Source: Ramazzottius varieornatus (taxonomy: Eukaryota; Tardigrada; Eutardigrada; Parachela; Ramazzottiidae). From it: a stretch of DNA of 64,000 nt. This document shows, in pieces, positions 32,675-44,008 of this stretch. The position numbers and the translations under genes were made by a program. The stretch is from NCBI GenBank assembly GCA_001949185.1, contig BDGG01000022.1, forward strand, positions 124,001-188,000. The letters are read 5' to 3'. Every line of letters starts with the position of its first letter. Position 1 is the first letter of the stretch. A model generated the notes under the pieces. It searched no databases, was not told where the DNA came from, and saw only the letters and a program-made list of their open reading frames with translations.

Positions 32675-33785
32675 ACTGCAGCTCTTCAGTATAGAGTTTG
32701 CGAGGACAGGTCAGGTCTCATAAACTGCCATCATGTTTGCGACTCTCAGGTTGTAGTCTCAGATTTGGACATCTCAACTCCGCCCCAATCAAGCTCTATG
32801 AAAGTCAGAAGTGACGTCACCACCTGTGCATGCGAAGAATTTCGTCTCGGGGTCTCACGTTTGTGCACTCTCATATCGCAATGCTTGCTCTGCCAACCGG
32901 AAGTAAAAAACTCCGACCGGATCTGCAGTGATGTCTTGACTTTTGACCATCTTTTACTCTCCCGAAATCACTTTAACATTTTGCATGGCACGAAAAGGAG
33001 ATGACAACACGCACGATAAGGCGAAAATCAAAGGAGATATCGGTTAACGCGAGGGATACGCCTGTTTTCCCATTTTCTACTACAGCAACTTCAGTGCAGC
33101 TTCCTACTGTCTTAAGCCTGGCTAGCCGGCTTTACAAATACCCGCAGATCACATAATCGGCAGCCTCAAATGGTTGCTCCGGGGAGAAAGCGGATGACAT
33201 GGAATCCTGAGCACTGTTGCTTAATGCTCACTGCGCTGAGGTTGCATGACAGTCCGAAAGTGATGCCGCTCTCGTCCGTCGAATGTCAGCCGGCCAGCCA
33301 GGCTACTAGCCTCTGGTAATCTGGAAGTATCCTGTTGCTATGAAGTCCGCGGATAATAGCAAATCTCCAAGCTTGAGTCTCGATTCCCCGGCCATCGTGA
33401 GACTGGAAGTGCGCCACTGAAGTAGGGTTAGATGCGTGTAATGTTATGTCGTAATCCCATGTAAAAGTTCGACACCGCACGCTGCGGTCCAAAATCGCGA
33501 AACGGGCTGTCTTCAGGCTCCGGAACGCGCAGAGGTACGCAGATGTTAGAGGGGATAATTTACCGGACGGTCTCAGAAATCGGTCTCATCAAAATTTCAG
33601 TCTTCCATGAGACCAGTCGGGCGCGGTCTCGGAATCGAAGTCTCAGATTCCGGTTCGACCAATAGCAGCGTTTCAGGGTGTTCGAGCCGGCCCACGACCC
33701 GTCGAAACATTAAACCGGAAGATGATAGTGGCTTTTTATGAGACCTGACCTGTCCTCGCAATCTCCATAGTGACTCAGAGTCTCA
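32675..33785. mobile_element. Non-autonomous DNA transposon with about 55-bp inverted ends
   Basis: The left end includes GCGAGGACAGGTCAGGTCTC followed by ATAAACTGCCATCATG, near 32698. Its reverse complement, with small changes, ends the segment near 33727-33765 (GAGACCTGACCTGTCCTCGC). Similarity extends outward (AGTATAGAG versus CACTATGGAG). The interior shows no transposase. The right end directly adjoins the Tigger-like element at 33787. Confidence 0.6.
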
Positions 33786-33786
33786 C

Positions 33787-36142
33787 GAGGGGATTATGCC
33801 TGTCCCCACCTCTTTTTGGTCAAACCGTCCTGGCGGAACGAGGAGAGTCTCTTCTAGGATCTGAGCCAGTGAGCTAAATCCCGCGTCGATCCTGGAACAA
33901 ACTACAGGGACTCGGAAGTAACGTCAGAAATTTATGCCAATAACGTAGAAACGTGATGTCTTGTAGGTCCACGTTAGACCTAACAAACAAACCCTGAAAC
34001 CCATCAGTAAACAAACTTGTTACGGCAAATAGATAGTACAGAAATGATGAGCGTCATAAGAGTGATGGAAGCAAAGACGGGCCTTGCACCACCCGCAAAC
34101 CAGGAGAAAGATGTCTCTGCAGTTCTCGTGAAGACAACTGCCTTTCAGCTTATCAGACATAAACTTGGCTGGATTAAAATACATGAAACGTTCGTCGGTA
34201 TATCCCGACTTATGCCAAGCTTCAGCTATCAAATTTTCGAACCTGGGCGGCTGAAACTGTTGATACAGCAAAGAGTGCAATCTCGAAATCACATCGCGAT
34301 GATGCACTTGATCGGGTAAATCGTGCAAAAAGACAAAATCTGATATCTTCTTGAAGCAGCCTTTGTACATCCTAAAGCATAACACATCCCGCGGTTGAAT
34401 TTGACCGGTAACTTTCGGAGGGATGGTCAGCATTTCGTACTCCAGCTCTTCCGGTTTCAGTTCAATCACAGAATCTTGATCGGTGAAGGTCTTCCACGAG
34501 TCGGCCAAGAAAATGCACTGCTCTTCCATATGAGGGAAAAGAACTTTTTCTGACCACTCTAAGTAGAGCTTCTTGGTCATCTTCCCGGATGTCGAAGCAG
34601 TGACATACAGATTATCAGCCTTGAACATCGTCCTCGAAACGATTGGACCAAACACTCCTTTCTCTTCCTTCAGCGTTAGGAAAAGAACAGGAAGAAACTT
34701 ACGCCTGCCCGGGGAGACCGCCATCATCACAGTGTAGCTATGTGTCATGGAATTCTCCGACTGGGTGATCGCTTCCACGTGTTTACTCCAGTAGTTTCCA
34801 AAGTTCTTCGTGGTCTCATCTCATACTCAAAGCCTGACTGATCCGCATTCCACAGACAGTCTAACCCGTACTCTGCGATCCTTGATCTGACAAGCGCAAC
34901 GCAGGCTTCAGCACTTTCCTTGACGTGAGGCGCTTCTTGTATGGATTTCTTGGTGACGAACTTGGTTATTTTCCGGTCAACGATCCCATGATATCTAGAA
35001 AATATCAATTTCGTTTTTGAAGGAAATCGAAGCACAAAAAACTGTTGGTACCGTTTGAGTCTTCCGATCCAGTCTAGGGAAGCAGTGAAACCGGCCAAGT
35101 TCACCGTTTCGTTTGCGGTGAGAGCCCATCGACGTAAGTCTAAATCCTTGACCACTTGCTTTTTTCTTTGAGCGAGGAAGAACTGCTTACCGACATCCAA
35201 ACGTAGAGCCTTCAACTTTTCCAGCCTGGAACCGCCTTCCACTACCTGCTTTTCCCAGTCGTACAGCTGCCGTATGCTGGTTAATTTACCAAAACTTCTC
35301 TGAACAGTGGCCAACGTGGGACGCTTCTTCTTCACGGCGTTTCTCCAGTATGTAACCGCACGTTTCTTGTACTCCAAGTTGACTAACTGATCCACTGGAA
35401 GCTTGGGGTTAGGAAGTCGTGGGATGTATAGCTCATGGGAAGAAGGTTCAGTTCCGCTGAAAACAGGCTCAAGCAGTCTGTTTTCAGGTTCCGTAACGTC
35501 GAAGTCAGCTTCACTTCGGCCACTCAGCAGGTTGCACTGGACAACAGATGCTTCGTAATCTTCAAATGACTCGACGCGGATCAGCAGATCATACTGGAGG
35601 TCTTCTTAAACGGCATACACAGGAGTAACACTTTGGGTGATCTTCGAGTCGATGAAATCTAGGAAAGATTACGAATCAAATTAGTATCTTTTTTGTTTTT
35701 GAGCTCCAGTGCACAGCAAGACTACCTTTAACTATGTCCTTGAACTGCCTGTCAGCTTCGCTTGGAAAGTCGTCGATACGGTAGTGCAGTTTGTAGTCCT
35801 ATTCCAGCAGCTTGATAACATTCAGCAAGTTGATGGATTCCATTTCAGAGAAGCGCAGGAATGAATGAGCAAATGAGAGAAGTTTGAAAAACAACAGAAA
35901 ACTTGATGAGCAGGAAGCACAGGCTCAATCAACAACCGAATCAACCATCGAACAATCAAGTCTTGATTGTTCATTACTCTGCTTATATACCGCCCTACTT
36001 TTGACGTCACTGCAGAGTCCCTGTAGTTTGTTCCAGGATCGACGCAGGATTTAGCTCACTGGCTCAGATCCTAGAAGAGACTCTCCTCGTTCCGCCAGGA
36101 CGGTTTGACCAAAAAGAGGTGGGGACAGGCATAATCTCCTCG
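33787..36142. mobile_element. Tigger/pogo-like DNA transposon with long inverted ends
   Basis: Two arms of about 128 bp, 33787-33914 and 36015-36142, are nearly perfect reverse complements; by eye only a handful of bases differ. The outer sequence reads GATTATGCCTGTCCCCACCT and the inner end ACAGGGACTC. Between them lies a minus-strand pogo/Tigger-type transposase (34020-35395). The element is 2.36 kb, a normal size for the group. The exact target-site duplication could not be settled. Confidence 0.8.
34020..35395 (-). pseudogene. Frameshifted pogo/Tigger-like transposase
   Basis: Two open frames abut: 35395-34745 (216 codons) and 34778-34020 (252 codons). The first holds an N-terminal helix-turn-helix, a CENP-B-like second domain (LRRWALTANETVNLAGF) and the first catalytic Asp (LWNADQSGFEYE). 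The second holds the rest of the DDE core, with IFLADSWKTF carrying the second Asp. The protein continues smoothly from one frame to the other in the overlap near 34778-34800, so a small indel rather than an intron separates them; no splice signals are there. The copy is probably inactive, although its nearly identical ends suggest a fairly recent insertion. The family call rests on fold order and motif recognition. Confidence 0.75.
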
Positions 36143-36626
36143 TCATATTAAATCACTTCAAGTGTCAGTTTCAAAACATTATTTTAATATTAATTAATTC
36201 ATTGATGTCCCATCATAATTCATAAAATTCGTTAATTTTCTCCTTTGATAATTTGAGTTTCATTTCTTTCCTTCTTCCGTTCTTTCTGAGTGGATTCCTC
36301 CCTACTGTTTATCTGACACACAGTGGATAGCCCTTGGTTGTTGTTGGGTGTCTAGCTCAGTTAAGTTCACGGGTGGGGAGACCTAGAGAGGGGACCTGCG
36401 TGAAGAAGAGGTGGGGTGAACTGTTTCCAAGTGGCTGTTACCTAAGCTCAAATCACAACAATAGCATCAACAGCCAGCGAGCTGCGAGAAGGAAGGTGAG
36501 TGAGCTTGCATCTCGATCGATCAAAGGTACCTAAGTTCTTGGTATATATGCAGGAGAGTTTTCAGTAAATTCTGTTTTTCCCCGTAGCAGGTGACGGTCA
36601 CAGGACAGCGCTGCTTGGATTTGACT
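36143..36626. other. Upstream region and 5' UTR of HSBP1
   Basis: AT-rich just outside the transposon, then more mixed sequence leading into the HSBP1 start codon. No coding signal recognised. Confidence 0.35.
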
Positions 36627-37195
36627 ATGGCCGATAGCACAATGGTACAGGAAAATGCATCTAACGACACTCGTTCCTACTCGCAGGAATCGTCCAACAA
36701 CAGCCGAAACAATGCTGAGACCGCTGGCTATCCCGTGGACGAGAATACACCTGTCGTCAATCCGGGGGAATTTGTGACAGCTGTAAGTGGCAGATGTTGT
36801 ATCTCGAAGTGCGCGTGTCGTCATGAGTAATTTTTAACGAAGGCAGCAAAGATCTTCAGTCCGATTCTGCAGTGCCATAATGCGCCACTTGAGTCGATTT
36901 CCGATGTTGTTACACGGGGAACAAAGTTTTGCTTCTTCATAATAAATCCACGAAGGCTGATCGACTTTTGTTTTTCCAGCTGCAGTCGACATTTCAGCAA
37001 ATGCAGGATCGTTTCACGCAGATGATGGATTCGGTGATGGAACGGATGGATGAAATGGCCGATCGGCTGGGTGATCTGGAGCGAGAAGTGACTGACTTGG
37101 TGACGTATGCTGGAGGTATCAGTGAGCAGGAAACCGTCGGCAAAGACGGTGAGAATATTCCGCCCTTCAGGGAGGACACGGTGCGATCCACTTAA
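36627..37195 (+). CDS. HSBP1: Heat shock factor-binding protein 1
   Basis: Small coiled-coil protein that binds HSF1 and WASH/CCDC53-type complexes. Exons 36627-36782 and 36980-37195 give 123 residues. The second exon holds the whole conserved domain: LQSTFQQMQDRFTQMMDSVM, ERMDEMADRLGDLEREVTDL and TYAGGISEQE, aligning with the LLQQMQDKFQ...RIDDMSSRIDDLEKNI...LMTQAGV pattern of animal HSBP1. Human HSBP1 is only 76 residues; here the N-terminus is extended by a Ser/Asn-rich 52-residue exon. The start (ATGGCCGAT) is the first Met that leaves a sensible N-terminus; an upstream in-frame ATG at 36591 would add 12 residues. Confidence 0.88.
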
Positions 37196-38003
37196 AGTCT
37201 TCCAAATTGTTTTCTTGGGACTTACTGGCAGCTGTTGTTCCTCGACTTAATTTCTTTATGTGAAATTTAACAGCAAGATTTGGCAAGATGTGACCTTGAA
37301 AAAAGCATCTTGCACATCTTCGTTCTTCGATTTTTTTTTATGTACATATTCCTGGTACTTCTGTCTATCCCTTCTTTTGAGGACATGAACATCCGCCCTA
37401 AAATTTCTCATCCTTTTGGGGATACGTTTTCCTAACTTACCATTAGCTTTTTCAGCATAAACCTTTACAGGTGGATCAAATTCAGTTGAGTTTCCGGAGT
37501 ACGCTTACAGTGGAACGTCGTTCTGATAATGATGCGGTAACCACTGAGACTTTTAAAGGGCAGTACCCTCCCGCCTCCCGGTTCGTGAATCCTGGATTCC
37601 TGGCCGCTGGGAGGATACCTTGGGAGATGTTTCAGTGATGATGGCTGTTGGACGGGGACCGTCAAGACTCTAAACTCGCTGGTTTGGGCACAATGAATCA
37701 GCGGAAACGTTCGGATGGCTAAGTTTAGCATCGTGGCTGATCGTGGCAAGCTGCATTGTGCAGCTCACATGGCCACGCACTGCGAAGATTACGTTAGTAT
37801 TCCGCATCTCTCAATACACGGTATGGCCTCCCTGGCAGACTCTGATTTTGATCGTTGTCATTTCGTCAGCTGCATTCTTATTTATCTCTTTGATTGTCTT
37901 CTCGTCTTTCACTTCGCCCATCACTCCATCCTGTTGGTTTTGCTCTGAAGTCTTAGCCCATTGGATCCATAGTTGGTGTTAGCTGATCTGGAATCGTTCA
38001 GCA
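37196..38003. other. Intergenic region between HSBP1 and SART1
   Basis: No coding exon recognised. A T-rich tract near 37330 and mixed sequence up to the SART1 start. Both flanking genes are on the plus strand, so this includes the SART1 promoter. Confidence 0.4.
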
Positions 38004-41000
38004 ATGGAGTCGAGAGGGGATGACAAAGAGAGAAAGCGTCGCTCCAAACGAGATAAGGCTGACTTGGACAGGCCTGACAGATCGTCCAGTGGAAAAGGGG
38101 AGGAACAACGCCATGGAAAAGAGCACAAGTCAGCTAAGAAAAGTAAGAGATCCAAGCGGTCCCGTTCGCGCTCGCCGCTAGACCGAGAAGTTAGTGGGGC
38201 AACGGAAACGAAGGTAAAACCGGCCACTGGCAATGCAAACCCTTTATCCCCTTCTCAGACTTTTGACAACACTAGACTCGACAAATCCGACAAGCCTTCA
38301 AGATCAACCAAGCTACCTTTGATTTCGGAGGCCTCGGCTGAAAGTTCCAATACAGTGGGTGATGGCGTAGGAGGAGGAGGAGGTGGTCATCAAGAGGAGC
38401 TCTCCATTGAAGAAACGAAGTAAGCCTTTTGTGACCGAATCGATTTTCTTGATTACTTGACTGGTCACAGATAAATTCATTTCATCAAAATCTGATTCAA
38501 ATTTCTTCTCTTGTAGCAAAATTCGAACCAAGTTGGGCTTGAAGCCCCTTCAGGTCGGTGGAGCTGGGAAAGGGGGTGATGGTTTGGAGGCGTCTTCTAG
38601 CAAGAAAGAAGATGTCCATGCGCCAGCTGTCAACTTGGCCGAAGTCAAGAGGACGACGACGACGAGGGAGAAATTGGAGACGTTGAAGGAGAAGAAGAAG
38701 CTAGAACGGAAATTACGGTAGGTAAGCCGGCTTCTGGTCAAGCTGCGGAGTGGAAGACGAAGCCTTGTTCTTGTTGCAGGTCAGTTAAGAAGTTGGGAGA
38801 TGGCGATGAGGAGGAGAGTGCGGCGGCCTGGATCGAGAAGAATCGCCGCATTGTGGAAGAGAGGAAAAAGGCCGAAGAACGCGTAAGCTTTCTTTTAGAC
38901 CGATCCCTCTTTCCATATGTCTCACTGCTGATTTGCTCTGTTTGCATTTTAGGAAAAGTTACAGGAAGAGATGGACGCGCAGAACGATCAAGAAGACGTG
39001 TCAAGACGACAAAGGCGTTACACGGCACAAGATTTGGCTGGCTTGAAGGTGGAACACGACATGGAGCGTTTTCAAGAAGGCCGCGATGTCATCCTGACAC
39101 TCAAGGACCAATGTAAGAAAGTCGGCTTCGCGGTTTTAACCTGACTTTGTTGATGGACTACTTTGTTTTATCATCGTCGAGTTCTTTATAGTAGCGTTTC
39201 AAGTGAGGCATGGCGGTATTGTCTTTGTAGATATTCTGGGTGAGGATGGGGCAGAAGACGTCCTGGTCAGCACAGCCCTTAGCGAAGAGGAACGGTTGAA
39301 GAAGAATCTGGAGAATAAGAAGAAGAAGGCAACATACAATCCTTACGAGAATGCCGACGAGCTGGACCAGTTTGGCAACCTGGCGCCACCGCAGATGCTG
39401 AAAAAGTATGACGAAGTCATCGGAGGGGAAAAGAAGGGCGCTTTCGTACTCGGTATTACAGAAATATCAAACTGAGTTTCAACTTGTTTCGCACCTACGT
39501 TGGGGAGCTTTCCCCTTGACCATATATGTGTGTGTTTCAGAAGCAGGAGGTCAAACATTGGCGGCCAGTGGTGGACCGCGTCCGTCGGGAGTTGGAGAGA
39601 GGCAAACAGTAGACATCAGCCAGGTACTTTCAAGTGAACACCGAAAGTTGTAATTGCGCCTTTAGATGTAGGCTTGGTTGGGATGTTGAAAGAGTTGATA
39701 ATTTTGTGGCTTGTAGTTGCAAGATTTGTTGTCGGCGCCGCGCAACTTGGCCCGGGAGTACTTTACGGAGGAGGAAGTGGCCAGCAAGTTCAAGAAAGTT
39801 AAGAAGCCCAGAGGTGCTGGCGGGGGACGACACAGTGGTCGCGCAGCCAGGGAGGAAGCTGACGAGGAGGAGCAGCCTGTGGCCCCTTCCTCTCGCAGCG
39901 TCGTCATCGATGATGAACGCGACGACGTCCACCTGCAGTTGGCCGTCAACAGGACACTGCGCATGCGGCAGCAAGCCGAGCTCATTTCCGTCAAGATGGA
40001 ACCGGACATTGATGTAAGCTTTTTCCTTCCTGCAGTATCGATAACCAGTTGTTTTGCTTAATGGTCTCTTGTCATTTTCTGTAGGTGAAGATGGAGAATG
40101 AGGAAGAAGCCATGGGCGACAACGGCAACACGGTGTACCTCAACGACACCTCCGAGTTCTGCCGGACTGTAGGTGGCTTCTCGCGCCACAAGGCCAGTGC
40201 GGCGCAGGCCGACACTGAGGCCACCTCCTACTTGGTCCAGCCGATGGAAGTCGAGTCCTCGGCCTTTTACAGGGACCTGCTGGACGACGACAGGGAAGAA
40301 GTCAAGGGCGGCTGGAGCGAGGTGCAGTTCGAAGCCGAACCAGCCAACCTCGGCAGTGACGACGAAGAAGACGCAAGACCAACGGGAAATAAGGGCCGAC
40401 GCGAGGGAAATGGCCACAGGAAACAGGTACGCACAAACTCCTTCGACAGCTCGACAAGCAAAGCGCTCGAAGATTGTTTTGCCAAATGGCGCACGCCTTG
40501 GGCCAGTCAGACTGACAAGGTGCGCCACTTGGGACAAGAATCTTTTCAAGCTTCTTTGCCGAGCTCGCCAAGTGCTGTCGACGTACAGTGCTTGAATGAT
40601 GAGCTTGCAAGTTACAGGCCCACTTTGTGTATTACAGGCTGCGTCGATTTTGGACGAAGAACCGACAGCGGATCGCGGTGTGGCTGCCGCTCTGCAGTTG
40701 GTCCACAACAAGGGCTACATCGAGCGTACAGTCGACAAGAAGCCGCAGTCGCTTCTGCCGCCCGGAAAGCAGTCGTCCATTCCGCAACAGTCCTACTTTG
40801 TCGAGGACAAAATACTGTAAGTCTTTTAGTCTTTGCCCTGGAGATCAGTTTTATATGGATCGTTTGATTTAATTACAGGGAGCACGATGAGCGCCGTCCC
40901 AGTCGCCACGATCGGTACGCCGGCCCCACCGTCCCCTTCAAGGAGAAGGCGGGATACCAGCCTAGCTTTAAGCTGGCCTACCACGACGCCACCGGACGTT

Positions 41001-41353
41001 CCCTCAGCGAGAAGGAAGCCTTCCGCGACCTGTCCCACAAGTTTCACGGCAAGACGCAGGGCAAGACCAAGACGGAAAAGCGCGAGAAGAAAGTCAACGA
41101 GCTGCAAGTATGTATTGGTACAGCACTCTCGTCGCTGGTCCAGCTTGTCTAGCGGAAGACATAGTCATGACTCTGTCTGCTTGTCTTGTAGATGCTGAAG
41201 AGCATGAGTTCGACGGATACCCCCTTGAATACGGTCCACAAGATGAAGTTGAAGCAGCAAGAGCTACAAACACCCTACATTCTCCTGTCGGGCGCCGCCA
41301 CCGCCAAAGGACCCACTCCCATCTCCAAGCGCCCCACCAATATCGGCCATTAA
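38004..41353 (+). CDS. SART1: SART1 / Snu66 tri-snRNP spliceosome factor
   Basis: Component of the U4/U6.U5 tri-snRNP needed for pre-mRNA splicing. Exons 38004-38419, 38517-38717, 38780-38882, 38953-39112, 39231-39452, 39541-39623, 39717-40013, 40085-40426, 40638-40816, 40879-41107 and 41192-41353 total 2,394 nt, 797 residues (human 800). The N-terminus is Arg/Ser/Lys-rich ([12 protein letters not shown]), as in the family. Conserved blocks: [110 protein letters not shown] and [11 protein letters not shown]. The C-terminus ends [10 protein letters not shown] and a short tail. One intron carries an inverted-repeat element. Confidence 0.96.
40482..40532. repeat. Short inverted-repeat element, SART1 intron copy
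   Basis: CAAATGGCGCACGCCTTGGG at the left and AGGTGCGCCACTTGGG at the right, about 50 bp, inside the intron 40427-40637. It has the clearest arms apart from the LLGL copy at 3875. Confidence 0.7.
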
Positions 41354-41914
41354 AAAGTCTCATGTTCATACAGCAGCAGGCACTTCTTGTATAGCTCACT
41401 TGATCATTTCTCGCTAGGTATGGCTGAATAGGCAGACAGTGTGCGTCATTGCTGTTACTACAGTGATTTGTGCTACATCCTACTCCATTACAGACGGAAG
41501 CTTGACGGTGTCTTTTACTCTGTGCATGAAGTGGTCGACACGCGAGTCTTGAAGTGGCGAGGGACTGTTGTTTGGTCAGTGGCTTTCTTCCTGCTGACTG
41601 GGCCGTTTTTACCAGAAGTTGACACGCTTTCCGCATCCGTAATAACCAAATTTCAACCTGCTTTCTCAACCGACACAACTTCTCTTGCACCATAGATAGA
41701 TTAAGGCACTGACATTAGTCGAGTCTTTTGTTTGCCCTTCGTCTTCCGTAAACTGAGGGATGAAACTTCGTTCCCATCGTACATCTCTTTTACAAGCTCT
41801 CTCCTAGTATTTTTGCTCCAGTCATACGGTTATCGGTATCGTTCCGAGCTAGCAGATTTCGGTCAGGAGAGCCGTCGCTGGTCTTTGCTGCCAAATGACT
41901 GCGGACAAGTTATT
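41354..41914. other. Intergenic region between SART1 and the WAP gene
   Basis: It holds the SART1 3' UTR and the presumed promoter of the WAP gene. No coding exon recognised. Confidence 0.4.
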
Positions 41915-42761
41915 ATGGAGAAACTTTGGCTTGTGGTGGAGTTGTGCAGCCTGTTATTATTGTGTCTTTGGAATGTGATCAGTCCCACAGGTACGTGTAC
42001 TGTCAGTCCCGCCACTCCAGGCAGGCTTACCCCTTGGTCTTACGACAATTGGACAATTACTTGTTTTCTCGACAGGTGCTTGTTCCTTCCTCGATCCTTG
42101 TATGGTAGGTGCCGGCTCTTCATTCTTACGGGCAGTCTGACGGTGGTGTGGCGATCGCAGCCAAAAGTCAAGTGGCCTTCTCCTTTGTAGGGAGTGAAAT
42201 GTCCAGCTGTCGCTCAAGAGTGTAACTGGGCTTTCCCTTATTGCCAAAAGCACGTCTGCCCTCCCATCGCCACTTGTCAAGGTACGACTAGTCTTCCCTG
42301 GCCAGCTTAATATTCTCCTTTACAATCATGGTCTATCCATGGTTATTGGAACTGTCGGCAGTGGAAACTGAGCCTTGGTCTTTACAGATCCTTGCGCGGT
42401 ACGTCGCAACTGCCCGATTCATCTTGAATATCATTCTTGCTACATTGACGATATGCTTGTTGTAAACATTAGGACGTAAGGTGCAACAGGGAGGAGGAAT
42501 GTGTGGTGGTGGAGGAGAACTGTCACCAGCCGCTCTGTCCGGTCACTGCTCGTTGCAACGGTAGGCTAGCTACCCACCCCCCAATGGCACAAGGCACTAT
42601 TCCAGCATCTTGATCTCATTGCAGCTCGCCAACGCCCAGGACGTTGTCCAGAGGAGCCCAACTTTCACATTACCAGTTGTACAGCTCAGTGTCAGGACGA
42701 CCATCTCTGCCCCAGAAATTACAAATGCTGCAACGGCTACTGCATTCCGCCCATCATATAA
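41915..42761 (+). CDS. Secreted WAP (four-disulfide core) protein
   Basis: Exons 41915-41990, 42076-42104, 42191-42281, 42388-42398, 42473-42560 and 42625-42761 total 432 nt, 143 residues, with all phases consistent. Residues 1-25 are a signal peptide (MEKLWLVVELCSLLLLCLW). Next come two cysteine modules with the shape DPCxxVxCxxxxxxC...CxxxxCPxxxxC (DPCMGVKCPAV, DPCADVRCNREEEC), and then a C-terminal WAP domain from RPGRCPEEPN through CPRNYKCCNGYCIPP, with the eight-cysteine pattern including the CC pair. WAP domains commonly act as protease inhibitors or antimicrobial proteins; the role here is not shown. The 11-nt exon (42388-42398) supplies the DPCA of the second module and is supported by the match to the first. 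It ends about 100 bp from the convergent gene at 42860. Confidence 0.8.
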
Positions 42762-42859
42762 CGGGGCTCGTCCAGTCTTTCCAGCCTGTCAACTAGGCTT
42801 CTCACAGCTAGCTGCTTGATCAAGCGACATTTATTATAGAGTCTACCCACACTTGGTTT

Positions 42860-44008
42860 TCATCTTGGTGTATTTGCTGACAGCAGAAAGTCTGAGAAAC
42901 ATTCCTCCAGCGTTGAACGTTGTTGGTCCGTTAACGAAGCCGAAGCATCGCCGAAATTATCCAATAGATGGCCAAGATCAGCTTCCAATGGAAGAGGATC
43001 GAGGCCACTGTTGGCGCAACCAAAAGGCATATTTTGCGTCCCAACAGAAAGAGAAAATTGACCATTAGGCCTTTCTTGCTCCTTGGTTGTCGGCTTTTTA
43101 TGCCTACTGGTTACCGTCAGTTTGACCGTTCTTGGCACAGATGTCTTTGTCGTTTGAGGCCCTTCCGTCCCTCCATAAGAGCAAAGTCCGTCAGGAGAGA
43201 TTGCCACAGTCGGTCTTGAGACTTTCGATACTGAAAAGCACACAAAAGAAGTTAGAAACAAGCCTAGGAATAGAGCGAAATGCAGACCATCGAGACACCA
43301 CTCCGACATGGAGAGCATAATTATGGCGTCAGCGACCTTTGCTGAAGCTACGTCATGCGTCCATTTGATTGGAGAAGCATACATTAATTTTAACATTTCC
43401 TCACCTTTTGACAGGGATGAAGACGACACTGAAGACAGATTTAGTGATGGCTTCACTTTCTGCAGCTTCTTGCTAGGTTCGACGAGACCGTCCGCAGTAA
43501 TGGAACGTTTTCGACAGTGAGCAGAGTCCACAGCAAAGCTGCTAGGCGAAGCATTGACTGTCTTGTCCAGCTTTCGTAGCTGCTGCACAATTTCATGAAT
43601 GGACAAGTTATCACGCTCATCGAAAAGGGCTGTGGCCTTCCTCTCGTGATCCCACCATGCCTTTTCCAGCTGTACAGAAGCAGGAGCGTTACTGGGATAG
43701 ACCGACGGTGAGGGAGCCTTACTGTGTGCGCCATCACTGTTGGACAATTCCGCAGTGCTGTCGCAACGAGTTATGCCATCGACTTTCTGGCCCACAGTCA
43801 GTGTGTCGCTTGACAGCATACCATCGACAAGTCGGTTCTCTTCCAACGCTTCTTCACATTGTACCAAGAAGGCATCTTTTTGCGCTCCAACGTCAAATGA
43901 TGAGAGGGTATCAGTGAGAGTTGCTCCCTCCACCGAGTCGATTTCTTCCAGCAGCGCTACCACGGATCCCACTGATACTTCGGGCGCTTGCGCAATCTCC
44001 TCAGTCAT
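42860..44008 (-). CDS. Unrecognised protein, probably nuclear
   Basis: A single frame stays open across the whole span (382 codons). A good intron (GTGAGG...TTTTCAG, about 43404-43231) would remove a hydrophobic stretch, leaving exons 44008-43405 and 43230-42860 and a 324-residue product. I favour the spliced form because the removed segment (LHFALFLGLFLTSFVCF) is unlike the rest. The protein is acidic at the N-terminus (ALLEEIDSVEGATL), with a central helical part (ALFDERDNLSIHEIVQQL), a basic stretch (RKRSITADGLVEPSKKLQKV) and a C-terminal helix (LGHLLDNFGDASASL). No named domain recognised. Confidence 0.6.
   Translation of the reverse strand: MTEEIAQAPEVSVGSVVALLEEIDSVEGATLTDTLSSFDVGAQKDAFLVQCEEALEENRLVDGMLSSDTLTVGQKVDGITRCDSTAELSNSDGAHSKAPSPSVYPSNAPASVQLEKAWWDHERKATALFDERDNLSIHEIVQQLRKLDKTVNASPSSFAVDSAHCRKRSITADGLVEPSKKLQKVKPSLNLSSVSSSSLSKGEEMLKLMYASPIKWTHDVASAKVADAIIMLSMSEWCLDGLHFALFLGLFLTSFVCFSVSKVSRPTVAISPDGLCSYGGTEGPQTTKTSVPRTVKLTVTSRHKKPTTKEQERPNGQFSLSVGTQNMPFGCANSGLDPLPLEADLGHLLDNFGDASASLTDQQRSTLEECFSDFLLSANTPR

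Noticed and set aside
33787-36142. Retrovirus or retrotransposon
   Set aside because: The ends are inverted, not direct, and the protein is a DDE transposase of the pogo type without reverse transcriptase.
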